From the NCBI GenBank assembly GCA_023014485.1, contig JAJOZX010000939.1, positions 1,065,453 through 1,129,452 of the forward strand: 64,000 nt of DNA, written 5' to 3'. This stretch comes from Bathynomus jamesi. Taxonomy: Eukaryota > Arthropoda > Malacostraca > Isopoda > Cirolanidae. The position numbers and the translations under genes are program-made. The notes beneath the pieces were generated by a model that had not been told where the DNA came from, ran no database searches, and was given only the letters and a program-made list of their open reading frames with translations. Positions 1 to 10,479 of this stretch are shown piece by piece (the stretch's first letter is position 1; each line of letters begins with the position of its first letter).

Positions 1-852
1 AAATTATTTACAAAATAAGTACTACAGTTTCTGCTCTTACAATAACATATTGCTAGTAGCCAGTAAAATGGCTAAACTTGAAAATAGCCCAAAAGTATGT
101 TCTAGTCAACCTAGTTACAAACTCCTCCACTTTGGTAGAAATATATAAATACTTTTTGGTAAACAATTTTATCACAAGGATGGCTTTTGAAGTGTCCTGT
201 CAACTGTTGTGTTGAACATTGTAAATTAGCTCATTTAATTAGCTGGATGGTTTCATGAAAGAAAAATGTAATTTATTACTTGAAATGAATAATTATACAG
301 AGGTAGCAGAGCAGATGTTGTGCCCATTTACAGAAAGGATGCGGGAAAGTACAACAACATTAGCTTAACATTGTTGGTAGGAAGAGTTACAAAGAATGAT
401 ATTCAGGAACAAATGACTAATTTTAATTTTGTTAAAATGTTCCAGCCTGAATATGCTTGTTAACCACATTGCCTCGATATATATACAGTATATGATGCAG
501 GAAGGAGGGGGCAAGTGCAAAACTCCGAGGCTGCTGAAAACTATGCCTTTTTTGAAAGGTTGTGTACTGTATAAGATGCATGTATGTGTAGTGAGGAAAA
601 AATAGAGAAGCGTGAGTGTTTGAGAGTATGCTGAATTGTTCATGGGTAGAAGAGAGATGGAAAAAGATCAGGTAAGGAGCACAGTGCTGGGAGAAACAGG
701 GTTTGAACACTTCCTGTGCTCTGGTTGAATGATGCCTACACTCTCCTCCCTATATATAATGTCTTTAGACTTCACTTGTGTAAATAAGCATGACTAGTTA
801 TTAAGTTTTATGTTTTAAATACATGTGTAAAAAGCGTATGGTGGATTATATA
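1..852. other. AT-rich flank, no gene seen
   Basis: I see no convincing coding region, RNA gene or repeat boundary here. Short open frames near 365-710 and 876-1133 are low-complexity antisense readings without recognisable motifs. The stretch serves as the left flank of the LTR element, and its last four bases before the element (CATA at 853-856) form the target site duplication. Confidence 0.6.
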
Positions 853-980
853 CATATGTCCCGTAGTGTAAATCCTTACGGTACAAAAGAGTTCGTCTCC
901 GACGAATTGCATTCTAAACCTTGAACCCAAAATTCCTTTGTTCTGATATCACAGAGTGTGCATTCTTTCATGCGCGGAGA

Positions 981-1092
981 AATCCAATGTAATCCGTATA
1001 AATCCACATAAATCCCATTAATCCGTATAAATCCGTATAAATCCCAGTAATCCAAATCTAATCCACATAAATCCCAGTAATCCAAATCTAAA
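981..1092 (+). repeat. degenerate short tandem repeat in the LTR
   Basis: Units of the form AATCC plus GTATA, ACATA or CAGT recur about nine times. The 3' LTR counterpart at about 10605-10710 has lost 5 bases in three places, as expected from slippage. It may be part of the U3 enhancer region, but that is inference. Confidence 0.8.
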
Positions 1093-1726
1093 TTGTTAGA
1101 TGCGAGGTGCATATGAAAATATGCACATCGCATGAATTCTTCGATCCCTCCGCGTCTCTATTATTGTCAGCATCACGTGATGCAAGGCAAGCGTCTATAA
1201 ACATCTCAGTTTTTATATTTTTTATTATTAAATTTTCCTAAAAAACCTGATCTATTCCCATAGATAAAGCATAATTGTGTCAACCTATAGCCCACCAGAT
1301 TTCCCCTAGCTCGACCTACTCGCATACCAAATTTCAGCTCTTCCTAACCCCTATTTCTCTTTTCCAAAGAATCACGCAAAAGTGATTCTCTCGATTATGA
1401 AATTCATTTGCGCCCTGTAAATTCCTTCCAAATCAGTTCCCTTTTGTATAGGTTCGACCCTCCTTCCAGGCCGCCCCCCTGGCGCCTCTCGATCCTACAA
1501 TTATGCTTTACTATCAAAAGAAAAATGTAAATTCCGCGAAACCTATTTCGATCATGATTGGTTCGCCCCCGGAACTCTCCCGAAGTTCCATCTCCCAATC
1601 GAGGCAGTAAATTAACGTCGCCTCCGCTTAAATTCGAATATGGAAAACTATTATAGGCGCTTGCTGTTAGGCTCCGCCCGTAAGAGGGTGACCCTTAGTT
1701 TACCTCGTCTCCGCCTACCCCGAGGT

Positions 1727-1734
1727 TATAAAAA
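1727..1734 (+). promoter_or_regulatory. candidate LTR TATA box
   Basis: TATAAAAA sits in a GC-rich context, roughly 870 bp into the LTR, and is repeated at 11345-11352 in the 3' LTR. A start about 30 bp downstream, near 1757-1765, would begin the genomic RNA and mark the U3/R border. Only the motif and its conservation are seen. Confidence 0.6.
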
Positions 1735-2278
1735 CCCCGAGAGCGTCGGAAACGAGGTTCTTTGCTTTCTGACAATCTTCATAATACGTAAACTCTGTGA
1801 CCTAAGTCTGTAAATATTCCTGCAGTGGCACTACCCCTCCGGTCAATTAGCTTCCATTTGATAATGGAACTTAACCAGATATATATAAAAATTGTATATT
1901 GAGCTTTAGTCAACTGTTCAAAGTTAATTTTACTAAGTAATTTAATTTAATTAATTTAATTTCATTTAATTAATTAAATATTATTTTTGATATAAAAAGA
2001 ATTCTGTATTCAAAGTGAATTATTAAAAAGACTGTTAAATTGAGTTAGTCGTTTCCATTCACCGCACCAACTTTACAACCAATTGGGGTCAGTGACTTCC
2101 ACACACATTGTTGACTAGGCGCGAGCGCCGAGTGCATCCACTGGTAACCCGAGAGTGACGTGTCTATTATCCTTCGGATATAATTCCGACTCCAACCAAG
2201 GGGACCAACCCTGGTATTCATTGTCCGTAGTCGTCTAAAACAAATCGAGGGCCCTTTTAGGGACGTACCCCTCGACAC

Positions 2279-2290
2279 TGGAGGTCCCAC
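2279..2290 (+). promoter_or_regulatory. primer binding site, tRNA-Gln type
   Basis: TGGAGGTCCCAC starts one base after the 5' LTR. It is complementary to the 3' end of animal tRNA-Gln (acceptor GGGACCT plus CCA) over 12 bases, then resumes as CGAGA after a 2-base insertion. The tRNA match comes from general knowledge of tRNA-Gln sequence, not from a search. Confidence 0.7.
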
Positions 2291-3723
2291 ACCGAGACGC
2301 AGAGGACCCAGGAACCCCCAGGACCCGGAATTTGGGTGAACGAAGTCTTGCCCATCTCGCCCCGGGTTCTCCCTCACTCCTCTCGGAAGGCGCCAAGGCT
2401 GTACATGACGTCACCGTCTAGCCCTTGTCTCATCAGCGAGTGACCTTCAAATCGAGAGAGACGCCAGCTGATGCCACGTCACGAAGTCGCCTCAGTTTCC
2501 TCTCTCGGTCACTTCACGCGAACGTTTTACGTTTGAGTGATAATTGAACGTAACTATTAAGTATCACTGATTACCTTTAACCCAATTATAATCTTTAAAT
2601 TGTGTACACAGTTTATACACTAATCATTAACATTACTTTTGCCATCGTAATAATTCACGGTGAATGGTGACTAGTAATACTAACTACAAACAAACGTTAA
2701 GAAAATTTTAATTTTCTTTTTGTTTAGTTTTTTCACTTTGAGTAAGTGGGATCCGTGAAGTGATTTTACCACTTAATAATTTTTCTTAATTATCAAACTT
2801 AGTGTAAATTAACGTGTAATTTTAATTAATTACGTAATAGTGAAATACGCTATTATTGTGACTAAGTAGTCATTTATTATTATTTTTCTTTAACGATTTT
2901 AATAAGTGAATTATTTTAAATTCGTTTTCATTATTGAATTACCGAGTGTAATATTTTACTTTTTATTTCTGTAATTGAATAGGTTAGGTAGGGTTAGGTT
3001 ATTCTTTTCATTTTAATTGTTTTACTTGGTGCTACGGAAATTACGCTTGTGACCTAATTGCAGGCCACATCCGTGATTACGATTGGGGCACGACTAGGGT
3101 ACTTCCTTGCGAACTCAGGCAGAGGGTAGGATCCACCACCGCTGGAACTCACGTTGCCATCGTTAGGATCGAGGATACGAAAGGGACTTTGTGTGGGACT
3201 CTTCATTCATTGGAGACCAACGATTCGACAATCGGATTACAAGTAACCTTTTGCTATCCCAACCTTTATTTTTTTCTTATTTCGTTTTTTTTTATTACTA
3301 TGATAACACCTATTTAAGGAGAGTGATAGAACAAAACTGGCATAACTTGTTTTTTTTAGCTATCACGTCGTTCCTGATATACGATATTTTAGTGTGTTAC
3401 TGCAGTTGTTGAGGTTTCCTCGATTGTTTTGCGTTTGATTAAGTTAACCGAATTTTTAAACTTCTAATTTTTTTTAATTAAATAATTAGTAGTTTACTTA
3501 ATTTGGACCATCCCCCCCCCCAAAAAAAAAAAAAAAAAAAACAACGCAAACACGCTGATACTATATATACTAGGACCACACAGCCTAAACACACTTCAAT
3601 TGTTTGTTTTCGCGCGTGACGTGTATGCCACATTCCGATTCCGATTCAGACCGGGAATTTTTATTACCACTTACACCTCCACGCCCGTCCTTCCCCAAAC
3701 GTCGCCGCATTCCCAACATCAAC
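2291..3723 (+). other. long untranslated leader of the LTR element
   Basis: About 1.4 kb lies between the primer site and the likely gag start. It is AT-rich, contains a C10/A19 homopolymer run at 3512-3541, and has no frame with retroelement motifs. Packaging signals would be expected here, but I cannot identify one. Confidence 0.6.
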
Positions 3724-4563
3724 ATGGCTGACACTAACACTGCTTCCACTGCTGCTGCTGCCGCGACCGCGCCTGCCACGAATATTACGTATTCCAGGTT
3801 ACTCAACTTACCGGCGTCCGTTCCAAGATTTAAGGGAACCGTCGCGGGAAAGACCACCGAGCCACTTGTTCACCACTGGCTCCACAAACTGGAAGTATAT
3901 TTCGAGAATGAGAAGGTGATCACGGACAAGGATAGATCTTGGAAGCACAACGGTTTGTATCTAGAAGAAGGGTCAGCATCGAAGTTTGTTGACACTAACC
4001 CCGACTTAGAAGCGGCCACTACATGGACCCAGTATCGTCGGATTCTCTTGGACAATTTCCGAGATGTCAGCGACACTCAACCATTTGTGGCCATGACGAA
4101 TTTGTTCCGATTGCGTTGGCAGGATGGTGAAGATTTTATGGAGTTTAGGAATCGCATTCAAGGCACTATGAATAGTGTCATCTTAGCCCTTGACGGAGCT
4201 TTTGATTATAAAATGTCCTCGCAAACGGCGAAGATATTGTCCTTTTCGGCCATGTATGCGAACCTACCAAGTCACCACCAAGTTAGATTCCAGAAACACG
4301 CGGATCTCACCGCGTCGTTAGCAACGGTCGTGAACAAAATGAAGGAGTCGTGTCCAAACTCAACTGATCTGAATATTCGTCAACCGAGGGAAGAACGAAC
4401 CAAAACCTCCCAGTCCATCCGTTATCTACCGAACAAACAGGAAGGCCCCAGAAGCAAAAGTTTGCTTCTGCAACGCCCGCGCCGTCGAACCAGTCTCGAC
4501 CAAACTCATCGCGACAGACTCCCCCAAGTTCGCCCCTACGGTGTTACAACTGCTGTCAAGTAG
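3724..4563 (+). CDS. gag: gag capsid region (frame broken at 3' end)
   Basis: The likely product is the structural Gag protein that assembles the cytoplasmic particle. I prefer the ATG at 3724 over the upstream frame opening at 3604 because it begins an Ala/Thr-rich segment leading into a capsid-like core. That core contains a tryptophan-rich motif (HHWLHKLEVYF), a FRDV segment and FRLRWQDGEDFMEFRNRI, resembling the retrotransposon gag (UBN2-type) core LxQxxxESVxEF. The frame stops at 4563, before any zinc knuckle; the two knuckles lie in the -1 frame from 4542 onward. A frameshift therefore lies between about 4380 and 4540, either a lesion or a programmed slip. I saw no convincing slippery heptamer. 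Family assignment rests on position and core motif only. Confidence 0.75.
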   Translation: MADTNTASTAAAAATAPATNITYSRLLNLPASVPRFKGTVAGKTTEPLVHHWLHKLEVYFENEKVITDKDRSWKHNGLYLEEGSASKFVDTNPDLEAATTWTQYRRILLDNFRDVSDTQPFVAMTNLFRLRWQDGEDFMEFRNRIQGTMNSVILALDGAFDYKMSSQTAKILSFSAMYANLPSHHQVRFQKHADLTASLATVVNKMKESCPNSTDLNIRQPREERTKTSQSIRYLPNKQEGPRSKSLLLQRPRRRTSLDQTHRDRLPQVRPYGVTTAVK

Positions 4564-4817
4564 GACATGGTATAAAACAATGCAGGGCGGCTGCTTATTG
4601 CGATTCCTGCAGGGAATCCGGTCACCGGCGGGGAGATCGTCCCAAATGCCGGGAGAAGGGTGCACCGCCCCAGCGACGGGATGAGTGGTCCAAAGGATCT
4701 CGACCTCCCAGGAGGCCAAAGAAGAAGGGATACCCTGAGGGAACCCCCTCTTATATAACTAACCCTAACCCTAATCTATCGAACCAGGAAGTTCGAATAT
4801 TTTTACAGAATGTTTGA
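4542..4817 (+). pseudogene. gag: gag nucleocapsid zinc knuckles in the -1 frame
   Basis: Read one base back from the capsid frame, this segment gives a perfect CX2CX4HX4C knuckle (CYNCCQVGHGIKQC, 4542-4583), followed by a second, looser one starting CDSCRESGH at 4599. A Lys/Arg-rich tail runs to the stop at 4815. This is the RNA-binding nucleocapsid part of Gag. It is out of frame with the capsid part and in a different frame from pol, which opens at 4888. Confidence 0.75.
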
Positions 4818-4887
4818 CCGAGCTGGGATACACCAGATCACCAGCCTTAGAACTGGAAAGTCGGGAGACGACCAATCTGCCCGATGA

Positions 4888-6606
4888 TTTTTTAGAGGAC
4901 CTGCCGGCTCCAGGATTCCAGTAAGAGGACGAGCCGGGTTGCCCTCCCCAGGGGTAGCTATTCCGTTGTGGGAAAAACCAGGAGTTACTGCTCCACTTAA
5001 GGACCCCGAGGGCCCTGCACGGAATAATCCAGATACCACTGTAGTAGAATCCTTTAAGTTCCCCTTTTCAGAAATCCCTTGCATTGAACCCGAGACCTAT
5101 GAGTCTCGTCCCGCTTCACAGAGAATTGTGGCAAACTCTGTTGACGTTCCCACGTCATATGTTTGCACAATTAGTAATACGTTTGAAGATGCTGTTATTC
5201 CACTTCGCGTTCGAAGTGTAGATATGTTTGGTTTACTAGACACAGGTAGCAACGCTAACCTGATTAAACAGTCTAGTTTGAATAAAATTCCGGGAGTTTC
5301 CAAATTGGAACTTTTCCCGTCGAAGGTTGTTTTGAAGAACGTTAATGGAGGAACCATACCCTCCATGGGGCAAGTTAGACTTAAACTGAAACTCGGCAAG
5401 TTAGGCTTTGATGCCGATTGCGTAATCGTACAAGACTCTATGCACTTTCCTACCGACATTTTACTCGGTTATCCCTTCCTAAAAGGAAATGGTTGGGATC
5501 TTAAGTTTGAAACCAACGTTGTCCAAGTGCACGGACAACTTATTCCGTTAGTGAATACGGAGTCGAACCCAGAGGTTCGTTTTTCAACTGCTGTTGAAGC
5601 AGAGTTGAAGGTTTTTTCGGAAGATGTTCCCGATTTTGATGGAACCCTACAGGATTGTTGTAATCCTAGTAATGGAGGGATTCCATTTTTTCCGGCTTTG
5701 TCGCCGTGTGATGGTTTAGAGTCGGGTGAAAATCCCGTTGCACGCCAAGTCCGGCGTTCCTTGAAAGTTAGTTCAGAGTCTGTTCCAACCGATGAGTTTC
5801 AGTTGAGAGTTAAGGAAGAATTCGTTCTTGAGCCCAACCAACAGGTCTGCTTCCGCGTAATTGTTACCTTTAACGATGGTACTTACGTGGATCCTGCGAC
5901 TTCAGTAGTCGTGGAGAATGTTCTTGAAAACCAAGTTCAACATTCAGGCTTAGTAATTGCACGCAGTCTGTGCACTAGCGAAGAGGCAACTATCCCTCTA
6001 TTGTGCGCTAATGTTGGTTCCGAATCCATTACGTTACAACCTAATACGGTAATAGGCAAGGCCTATTTGGCCCAAGCTGAGCCTATTCGTATTTCTCACG
6101 ACGTACGCAGGTGTACTCCTGGAGGCGTACCTCAGCAAACATTACGTGCTAATTACAAAGCATGTCTAGAGTCCGATCCCGCAAATTCTTTCCTTTGCAG
6201 CGACCCGGACTTGTTTGACCAATTATTGGACTTCTTGGTCGAACACGAAAGCATCATCGCACTCAAGGGTGATGCTTTGGGACGTTCAAACCTCGTCCCC
6301 TTTCATATTAATCTAGCGGATAACACAAAGCCCATCTACATTCCGCCATATCGCGTTCCGCACTCCCAGCAGTTGGTTGTTGAGGAACACGTGAAGGAGA
6401 TGTTAGATTTGGATGTTATCCGACCGTCGGTTAGTCCTTGGTCTTCTCCGTTGATCCTGGTCAAGAAGAAGGACGGAACGTTAAGACCGTGCATCGACTA
6501 CCGACGCCTGAATAAAGTGACCGTTCCAGACCGATTTCCGCTTCCCAACATGCAGGAGGTCATTCAATATGTTGGTAAAGCTAAATATTTTACCTCGTGG
6601 ATTTAG
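4888..6606 (+). pseudogene. pol: pol: aspartic protease and start of reverse transcriptase
   Basis: The frame opens after a stop at 4885 and has no clear ATG, as expected if Pol is made by frameshift from Gag. A retropepsin site LLDTGSNANLI lies near 5230-5262, followed by ILLGYPFLKGNGWDL near 5460, the C-terminal protease signature. A linker of about 280 residues leads to RT motifs: SPWSSPLILVKKKDGTLRP (about 6433-6489), then CIDYRRLN and FPLP. The frame ends at 6606 because one base is missing at about 6598, where FTS should run into LDLASGYWQ. The protease cuts the polyprotein and the RT copies the RNA. The domain calls are firm; the copy is broken. Confidence 0.9.
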
Positions 6607-6782
6607 CTTCAGGGTACTGGCAGATGTCTCTGTCTCCAGAGTCACGGCCATGTACTGCGTTCACTACCAACCAGGGCCATTACGAGTGGAATGTTTTGCC
6701 ATTCGGGTGCCGAAACGGTCCTGCGAATTTCTCTCGACTTATGAACATTGTGTTGTCCGGATTATTAGGTCTCATGCCTTAG
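6597..6782 (+). pseudogene. pol: pol: RT palm segment, second frame
   Basis: This continues RT after the first frameshift. DLASGYWQ (with the first catalytic Asp of motif A) is followed by AFTTNQGHYEWNVLPFG and NGPANFSRLMN, the standard gypsy RT fingers and palm motifs. The frame ends at about 6780, where another single-base deletion precedes the YLDD box. Confidence 0.9.
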
Positions 6783-7483
6783 TCTATCTAGATGACATAG
6801 TGATCTATAGCGATACAGTCGAAGAACATTTCGTACGTCTTGCCAAAGTCTTCCAACGTCTTTCGAACGAGAATCTCAAACTAAAATTGACTAAGTGCCA
6901 ATTTTTCCGATCCTCGCTTGTGTATTTAGGATTTCTTCTTGCCTCTGACGGAATCCGACCGGATCCCGCCAAACTTCAGGTTCTCCTAAATTACCCTGTT
7001 CCTCGAAACGTTGATGAAGTGCGAACCTTTATCGGGTTTGTAGGATTCTATCGCAATTTCATTCCTAGGTTTTCAGACATAGCCGCTCCTTTGACCAATT
7101 TGTTCAAAAAGAAGGCTACTTTTGAATGGAATTCTGAGCATCAGGAAGCCTTCACTGATCTCCGCGACAAACTCCTGCAAGAACCCATACTGCAGTTCCC
7201 GGATTTTGGTAAACCTTTTATAGTAGCCACGGACGCTTCTAACTACGGGTTAGGTGCCGTCCTACTCCAAGAAGTAGAAGGTACCGAACTACCTGTGGCT
7301 TATGCGAGTCGGTTACTATCCAAACCCGAACGTAACTATTCAGGGACTGAACGAGAAGCTTTAGCCATCGTATGGGCCCTGAAGAAGTTCAAGAATATTA
7401 TCTACGGGTATAAAATAACAGTAAAAACGGACCACGCTCCGTTAACCTCATATTTTCTAAAAAACTACCCGACGGGCGATTAG
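6771..7483 (+). pseudogene. pol: pol: RT YLDD box and RNase H, third frame
   Basis: The catalytic YLDD lies at 6785-6796, followed by the connection domain (YLGFLLASDGIRPDP, FIGFVGFYRNFIP). RNase H follows with the TDAS motif, ERNYSGTEREALAIVWALKKF and TDHAPL. The RNase H removes the RNA template during cDNA synthesis. The frame ends at 7483 because one base is missing near 7467, just before PDGRLGRWAL. Confidence 0.9.
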
Positions 7484-9555
7484 GTCGCTGGGCTCTTACC
7501 GTCCAGGACTTTAGCCCCGAATACGTTCACCGTCCCGGAAAACTCAACGTTCTCCCGGATTGTTTATCCCGAATAAATAAACCCGAAGAGGTCCGTGGAA
7601 TTCATCGGATTGAGACTATTCCCAATTTCGATAGAGACACGCTCTTCGAGGCACAACGCAAGGACTCGTATATTTCTAATTTGGTGCAGCAATTAAAAGC
7701 CCAACCAAATTCGGAACTTCACCAGTTGTATGCTTTCCAGGATCAAATTTTGAATTATCAAATTTCTCCTGGGCAATACGTGGTAGAAGTTCCCGAGAGT
7801 CTTCAAGACGTGGCAATCAAACTTTGCCACGACAGCGTTTGTGCTGGGCATCCCGGAATTGAACGAACCCTAAAGTTGGTCCAAGCGCGTTACCATTTCC
7901 CACTCACGCGCACCAAGGTAACAGAACATTGCAAGGCATGCTCGGCATGTGCCAGGCATAAAGGAGCGCGTCCGCCCACCGCGCATATGCATGCGTACCC
8001 CGTTCCTGTTAGACCTTGGGAGCGCGTAGGAATGGACGTGATGGGCCCCTTTATCCAAAGTCGAAATGGAAACAAATACGTTGTCGTTTTCACCGACCAT
8101 TTTACCAGGTATAATGAAATTGTACCTGTGCCTGCCCATACATCGGAGATAATTGCCAAGTGTTTACTCGAACGAGTAATTCAACGGCACAACACGCCGG
8201 TCGTGTTGCTCTCGGACAACGCTCGGGAATTTACCTCCGCGATGTTCGTAGAGTTATGCAAACGTCTCCACATCCAAAAGGTACAAATAACACCGTACCA
8301 TCCGGCAGCAAATGGTCTGGTTGAGAGGCAGAACGAAAAGATCCTTAACGTCCTACGACATCTCGTGGACGCGGACCAACGTAATTGGGACGAGTGCATC
8401 TCCATGGTGCAGTGGACTGTTAACAACAACCACAGTCAACTCATCGGGGACACCCCTCATTTTAGATTGTATCATTACGATGCAAGATTTCCTTTCGACC
8501 TCCCAAACGACTCCACCGAAGAGGGATTTGACCTACAGGAGCCTCAACGCTATGCGGACGACCTGGCTCGCCATTCGTTTCAGGTTTTCGAAGATACACG
8601 ACGATGTCTCAACCATGAGACCGACCGAATGGTCCACTACCAACACAAGCGGTACCCTAAGCAACGGACCGTAATACCTGGAAACCGTTGCTGGTTGGCA
8701 GGTACGAAGCCTCCGGGCCTCAGTCGAAAACTCTGTCCAAAATGGGTAGGGCCATATCGCGTCCTCGAAGACCTGGGGCATAACACCTTCACCATCCAAC
8801 ACTTACAAACCTTAAAGAAAAAGGTTGTTCATGCCAACCAAATTAAGGTTACGAATGAGGATCCGAATCCCCCTCAACCGAAGTCGTCCCGACAACAAGG
8901 GGATACAACCCAACCCCGCGTTACCACTACCGAAACCGAGAAGTCGGACGAGTGGGAAAACTACCTAAGGCCCCCTCGGACTACCCTGTCCGTACAGCCT
9001 GAGGAAGCTATCCTTGAACCTGAAAATGAACTGGAGCCACTCCCTGCTGCTCCTTCCTCACCTTTGGAAGAAGCCCCGGAGACAACTCCAAACTTTAAAA
9101 TTCTACCGGAGGGCCCCGCAGCCAGTGAGGAGCCCCCCGACTCACCATCACCACCCTCACCTATCGACGACCTTAAAACAGACCCTACGGTGACATATCG
9201 ATTTCGACCACAGGAGTCGTCGCAAGGCCCGTGGACTCGCTCCCAATCGCGAATACCCGAGTCACTAGAACACACACATAGCCCTTTACTCGAGCCAAGC
9301 TCCGACCCCGTACCCACACTCCACTCCGTCCCTAAGACACCTACACAAGACAAGACACCTCCACAAAGCCCCTCCCTACCACCGAAAACCCCCCAGCTGC
9401 CATCGACTCGGCCTGCTCCAACTGCGCGAATACCCGAGTCCCTAGCCACTACCTCAGCGACCCATCCACCTCACCCCCTTCGTCCCCCGGACCGACCTTC
9501 GGTCAAACCCAAGGTGAGACCCAAATTCCCGTCCTGGAGAACTTCTCGGAAGTAA
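7468..9555 (+). CDS. pol: pol: integrase with GPY module and long proline-rich tail
   Basis: This is the longest intact frame of the element. It completes RNase H (RLGRWALTVQDFSPEY, HRPGKLNVLPDCLSR), then carries the integrase. The HHCC zinc domain has H..H at about 7828-7850 and CxxC at about 7933-7944. The catalytic core has Asp at 8035, Asp at 8215 and Glu at 8323, which is DDX35E spacing. A GPY motif (KWVGPYRVL) lies near 8742. No chromodomain follows. Instead about 220 residues rich in Pro, Ser and Thr run to the stop at 9553. The integrase joins cDNA ends to the host chromosome. The tail has no recognised fold and is unusually long. Confidence 0.9.
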   Translation, partial: PDGRLGRWALTVQDFSPEYVHRPGKLNVLPDCLSRINKPEEVRGIHRIETIPNFDRDTLFEAQRKDSYISNLVQQLKAQPNSELHQLYAFQDQILNYQISPGQYVVEVPESLQDVAIKLCHDSVCAGHPGIERTLKLVQARYHFPLTRTKVTEHCKACSACARHKGARPPTAHMHAYPVPVRPWERVGMDVMGPFIQSRNGNKYVVVFTDHFTRYNEIVPVPAHTSEIIAKCLLERVIQRHNTPVVLLSDNAREFTSAMFVELCKRLHIQKVQITPYHPAANGLVERQNEKILNVLRHLVDADQRNWDECISMVQWTVNNNHSQLIGDTPHFRLYHYDARFPFDLPNDSTEEGFDLQEPQRYADDLARHSFQVFEDTRRCLNHETDRMVHYQHKRYPKQRTVIPGNRCWLAGTKPPGLSRKLCPKWVGPYRVLEDLGHNTFTIQHLQTLKKKVVHANQIKVTNEDPNPPQPKSSRQQGDTTQPRVTTTETEKSDEWENYLRPPRTTLSVQPEEAILEPENELEPLPAAPSSPLEEAPETTPNFKILPEGPAASEEPPDSPSPPSPIDDLKTDPTVTYRFRPQESSQGPWTRSQSRIPESLEHTHSPLLEPSSDPVPTLHSVPKTPTQDKTPPQSPSLPPKTPQLPSTRPAPTARIPESLATTSATHPPHPLRPPDRPSVKPKVRPKFPSWRTSRK

Positions 9556-9582
9556 CCGCTAACACACCCAAAATTATTAATA

Positions 9583-10350
9583 ATGTTAACTTCGGCCACT
9601 ATGCTTACCTTTGTCTCCATTCTCTATCATTATTGTTATACCCTTCTTCGATGCTCAAATATACAACGCTTATCTTTCACCCCTTTTTCCCACAGTTTAC
9701 TCTATGAGGGAAAACGTGACCCGTTCATCTTACACACAGAACACCCATACTTTTTCCTTTCCAAAACCTACCAACAGTACACCCGGTTTACCACCCGCGA
9801 CATTACTCACTGTAGAACACCTTTGTCAACCAAATTCCAAATAAGTTCCGATCTCCTCCTGTCCATCCCCCAAAAACGTGAAGCAACCCTGGATTGCCCG
9901 AACAACCGTAGTATGATACAATTGGATCCAGTTAGTAGAATCCCCTCCGGTTGTTCTATTATTACCTCTAGCTTTATCTCCACAAACCCCAGAGTACGCT
10001 CCCTTAACAACACGCCTCGTCTTGTACACCCTATGGCTCACCTCCCACCAATTCCTCTCTTCAACCTTCCTCTTGCCTCTGTAACTCTTGTACCTTCCTT
10101 TAACTATCCCCCTTGGGATCAGCAATTGGATCGTATCACCGAAACCCTCCAAGAACGGTCTCATGTCTTATCCCACGTTCAGCCCCTCACCTACGTCAAC
10201 GCCGCCGCTGTCTTACTAATACTAATAATTATATTCATCTTCCTTGCTTGCCGCCCGTGTCGACGACTGAAGTGGAATGCCCCTACTTCGGAGCCCTCAC
10301 CTTCGGAAGAAGCCCCGGACGGTCTGCCCCAATCTTCGGCCCCCCGTTAG
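9583..10350 (+). pseudogene. third ORF with C-terminal membrane span, env-like
   Basis: Between pol and the polypurine tract lies a 255-codon frame. Near its C-terminus a strongly hydrophobic stretch (AAAVLLILIIIFIFLAC, about 10201-10251) is followed by Cys and basic residues and a 30-residue tail. That is the layout of a single-pass surface protein with a short cytoplasmic tail. An overlapping frame at 9611-9844 begins with a signal-peptide-like hydrophobic segment and contains NVT and NST glycosylation sequons, so the original gene probably began there and has lost frame. Position after pol matches env of errantivirus-like gypsy elements. There is no sequence recognition of a known fusion protein, and no furin site is evident. 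An accessory membrane protein is the alternative. Confidence 0.5.
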
Positions 10351-10465
10351 CTGTCACTACACCGAGAAATCAAATTTTAATTAGTTAGCTAGCATGTACA
10401 TATTAGTTTTTGTTTCTGCTTAAAACTGTTGACCGTATTATTTTTTTTTTAATTGTTACTTTTGC
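10351..10465 (+). other. spacer before the polypurine tract
   Basis: Short AT-rich segment with a T11 run near 10440. No coding signal is seen. Confidence 0.5.
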
Positions 10466-10479
10466 AGAAGGGGAGGTAG
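10466..10479 (+). promoter_or_regulatory. polypurine tract
   Basis: AGAAGGGGAGGTAG directly abuts the first base of the 3' LTR, where the RNase H-resistant plus-strand primer is expected. Confidence 0.85.

Larger units (their letters stand above)
857..2277 (+). repeat. 5' long terminal repeat
   Basis: Direct repeat of 10480-11900, starting TG and ending CA. It contains a degenerate tandem array at about 981-1092, a TATA box at 1727 and an AT-rich segment near 1925-2000. Compared with the 3' copy it lacks single bases near 1841-1853 and 1911 and two bases near 1876, whereas the 3' copy lacks five bases in the tandem array. Substitutions are only about three (near 911, 2067 and 2274). At 1.4 kb it is long for a gypsy LTR. 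Open frames inside it are non-coding by every criterion I can apply. Confidence 0.95.

Noticed and set aside
1404..2377. Open frames on the minus strand within the LTR
   Set aside because: They recur in the other LTR because the LTR is repeated, have no protein features, and one crosses the LTR border into the primer site.
8961..9449. 162-codon open frame on the minus strand
   Set aside because: It is the antisense shadow of the proline-rich integrase tail; its Gly/Ser-rich composition mirrors Pro/Ser/Thr codons.
10113..10388. Extra ORF overlapping the env-like frame
   Set aside because: It is a short out-of-frame reading through the membrane-span region with no motif of its own.
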